Source: an uncultured Oscillospiraceae bacterium (GTDB lineage Bacteria; Bacillota; Clostridia; Oscillospirales; Oscillospiraceae). From it: a stretch of DNA of 6,161 nucleotides. The DNA lies in assembly GCA_958426425.1 (NCBI GenBank), contig CATZYY010000142.1:1-6161 (forward strand), given 5' to 3'. Below the pieces are notes generated by a model. That model saw only the letters and a list, made by a program, of their open reading frames with translations, was not told the origin of the DNA and did not search any database. A program made the position numbers and the translations under genes. This document shows positions 5,952 to 6,161 of the stretch, one piece after another (the first letter of the stretch is position 1; every line of letters starts with the position of its first letter).

Positions 5952-5952
5952 T
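5931..5952. promoter_or_regulatory. inverted-repeat operator copy 3 (over the -35)
   Basis: ATTGACAA CGATCC TTGTCAAT, with perfect 8-bp arms, the best copy of the three. Its centre is 33 bp (about three turns) from copy 2. One arm is the -35 hexamer itself, so binding would compete with RNA polymerase. Confidence 0.78.
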
Positions 5953-6056
5953 AGGGAAACAGAAATTTTTTGTCCAGGCAATTCAGAAGTGCGGCAGAGG
6001 CCACAGGCCGTCGCCCCCCGCCAATCCATACCCTCCCTCCATAGGCAATAGTAAAA
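5953..6056. other. intergenic stretch without a recognisable gene
   Basis: About 100 bases between the operator array and the first palindrome. I see no convincing coding frame, RNA gene or promoter here. The only long frame across it (minus strand, 5919-6143) runs through the promoter, the operators and two palindromes, so it is not credible. Confidence 0.6.
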
Positions 6057-6078
6057 GGGCGGCCCATATGGGCCGCCC
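6053..6078 (-). terminator. perfect 22-bp palindrome with T run on the minus strand
   Basis: GGGCGGCCCAT and its exact complement ATGGGCCGCCC (6057-6078) form an 11+11 palindrome. On the minus strand it is followed by TTTT (6056-6053), the form of an intrinsic terminator for a minus-strand gene right of the window. As a stem it must open at the centre to leave a loop. It would also shield the Xre promoter from read-through. Confidence 0.55.
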
Positions 6079-6123
6079 TCAGCGTGTCGAAAAAGCCTTT
6101 TCGACACGCTGAGAAAGTTTTTT
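6078..6123 (+). terminator. 16-bp stem-loop with T run on the plus strand
   Basis: A perfect 16-bp stem (6078-6093 with 6098-6113) closes a four-base loop AGCC. Six T at 6118-6123 follow after four bases on the plus strand. It shares base 6078 with the preceding palindrome. No plus-strand gene precedes it in this stretch, so it may be part of a dispersed repeat rather than a gene-specific terminator. Confidence 0.5.
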
Positions 6124-6150
6124 GAACCTTTAAAAAGTTTCAAAAAACTT
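6115..6150. repeat. AT-rich inverted repeat, third palindrome of the cluster
   Basis: AAGTTTTTTGAA (6115-6126) and its exact complement TTCAAAAAACTT (6139-6150) are separated by 12 bases. It is weak as an RNA hairpin because of its AT content. Its left arm contains the T run of the preceding stem-loop. Confidence 0.55.
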
Positions 6151-6161
6151 ATGATTAAAAA

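Noticed and set aside
5879..5952. The recurring TGACAA/TTGTCA units as a small CRISPR array
   Set aside because: The units are short inverted repeats at a promoter, with unequal spacing and related spacers, and there are no cas genes in the window.
5919..6143. A 74-codon frame on the minus strand upstream of the Xre gene
   Set aside because: It runs through two palindromes, the promoter and two operators, has no good ribosome site and resembles no family.

Overview
The window looks like chromosome of a GC-rich, low-copy-repeat Firmicute of the gut Oscillospiraceae/Clostridia type. This rests on strong AAGGAGG-like ribosome sites, GC-rich third codon positions, and families (ECF sigma with an RsgI-type PepSY anti-sigma, DUF3169 with a 74-residue Xre regulator) that are typical of that group. 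The taxon is an inference. Nothing in the window points to a phage, transposon, CRISPR array or RNA gene.

Left third (1-1989, plus strand): the end of a sigma-70/ECF-type sigma factor is followed, one base later, by a 581-residue membrane anti-sigma factor. That protein has a cytoplasmic N-terminus, one transmembrane helix, an RsgI-type DVNPS juxtamembrane motif (the autoproteolysis site in characterised RsgI proteins) and four extracytoplasmic PepSY-like repeats. Together they form a cell-surface sensing pair. A strong hairpin at 2024-2058, flanked by A and T runs, ends this operon and also the convergent one.

Middle (2114-4686, minus strand): a tightly packed three-gene operon reads HAD-IIA phosphatase, then membrane-anchored glycerophosphodiester phosphodiesterase, then a multi-pass YjdF/DUF2238-like membrane protein. 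The first two overlap by ATGA, and the third starts three bases after the second. The pair suggests salvage of phospholipid head groups: the diesterase would release glycerol-3-phosphate and the phosphatase could remove its phosphate. A candidate extended -10 promoter lies at 4715-4743.

Right third (4774-5952, minus strand): a second operon reads a small Xre-type regulator, then a DUF3169 membrane protein, then a 25-codon open frame at 4820-4897. That frame encodes a single-helix peptide. Its ATG shares one base with the DUF3169 stop, it has its own ribosome site, and it is followed at once by a GC-rich hairpin. The operon promoter (TTGACA, 17 bases, TATGCT with upstream TG) is overlaid by three copies of an inverted repeat TGACAA-N6-TTGTCA, spaced about two and three helical turns apart. 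This is a likely autoregulatory operator array for the Xre protein.

Right edge (5953-6161): about 200 bases without a credible gene, containing three consecutive perfect or near-perfect palindromes that look like terminators or a dispersed intergenic repeat.
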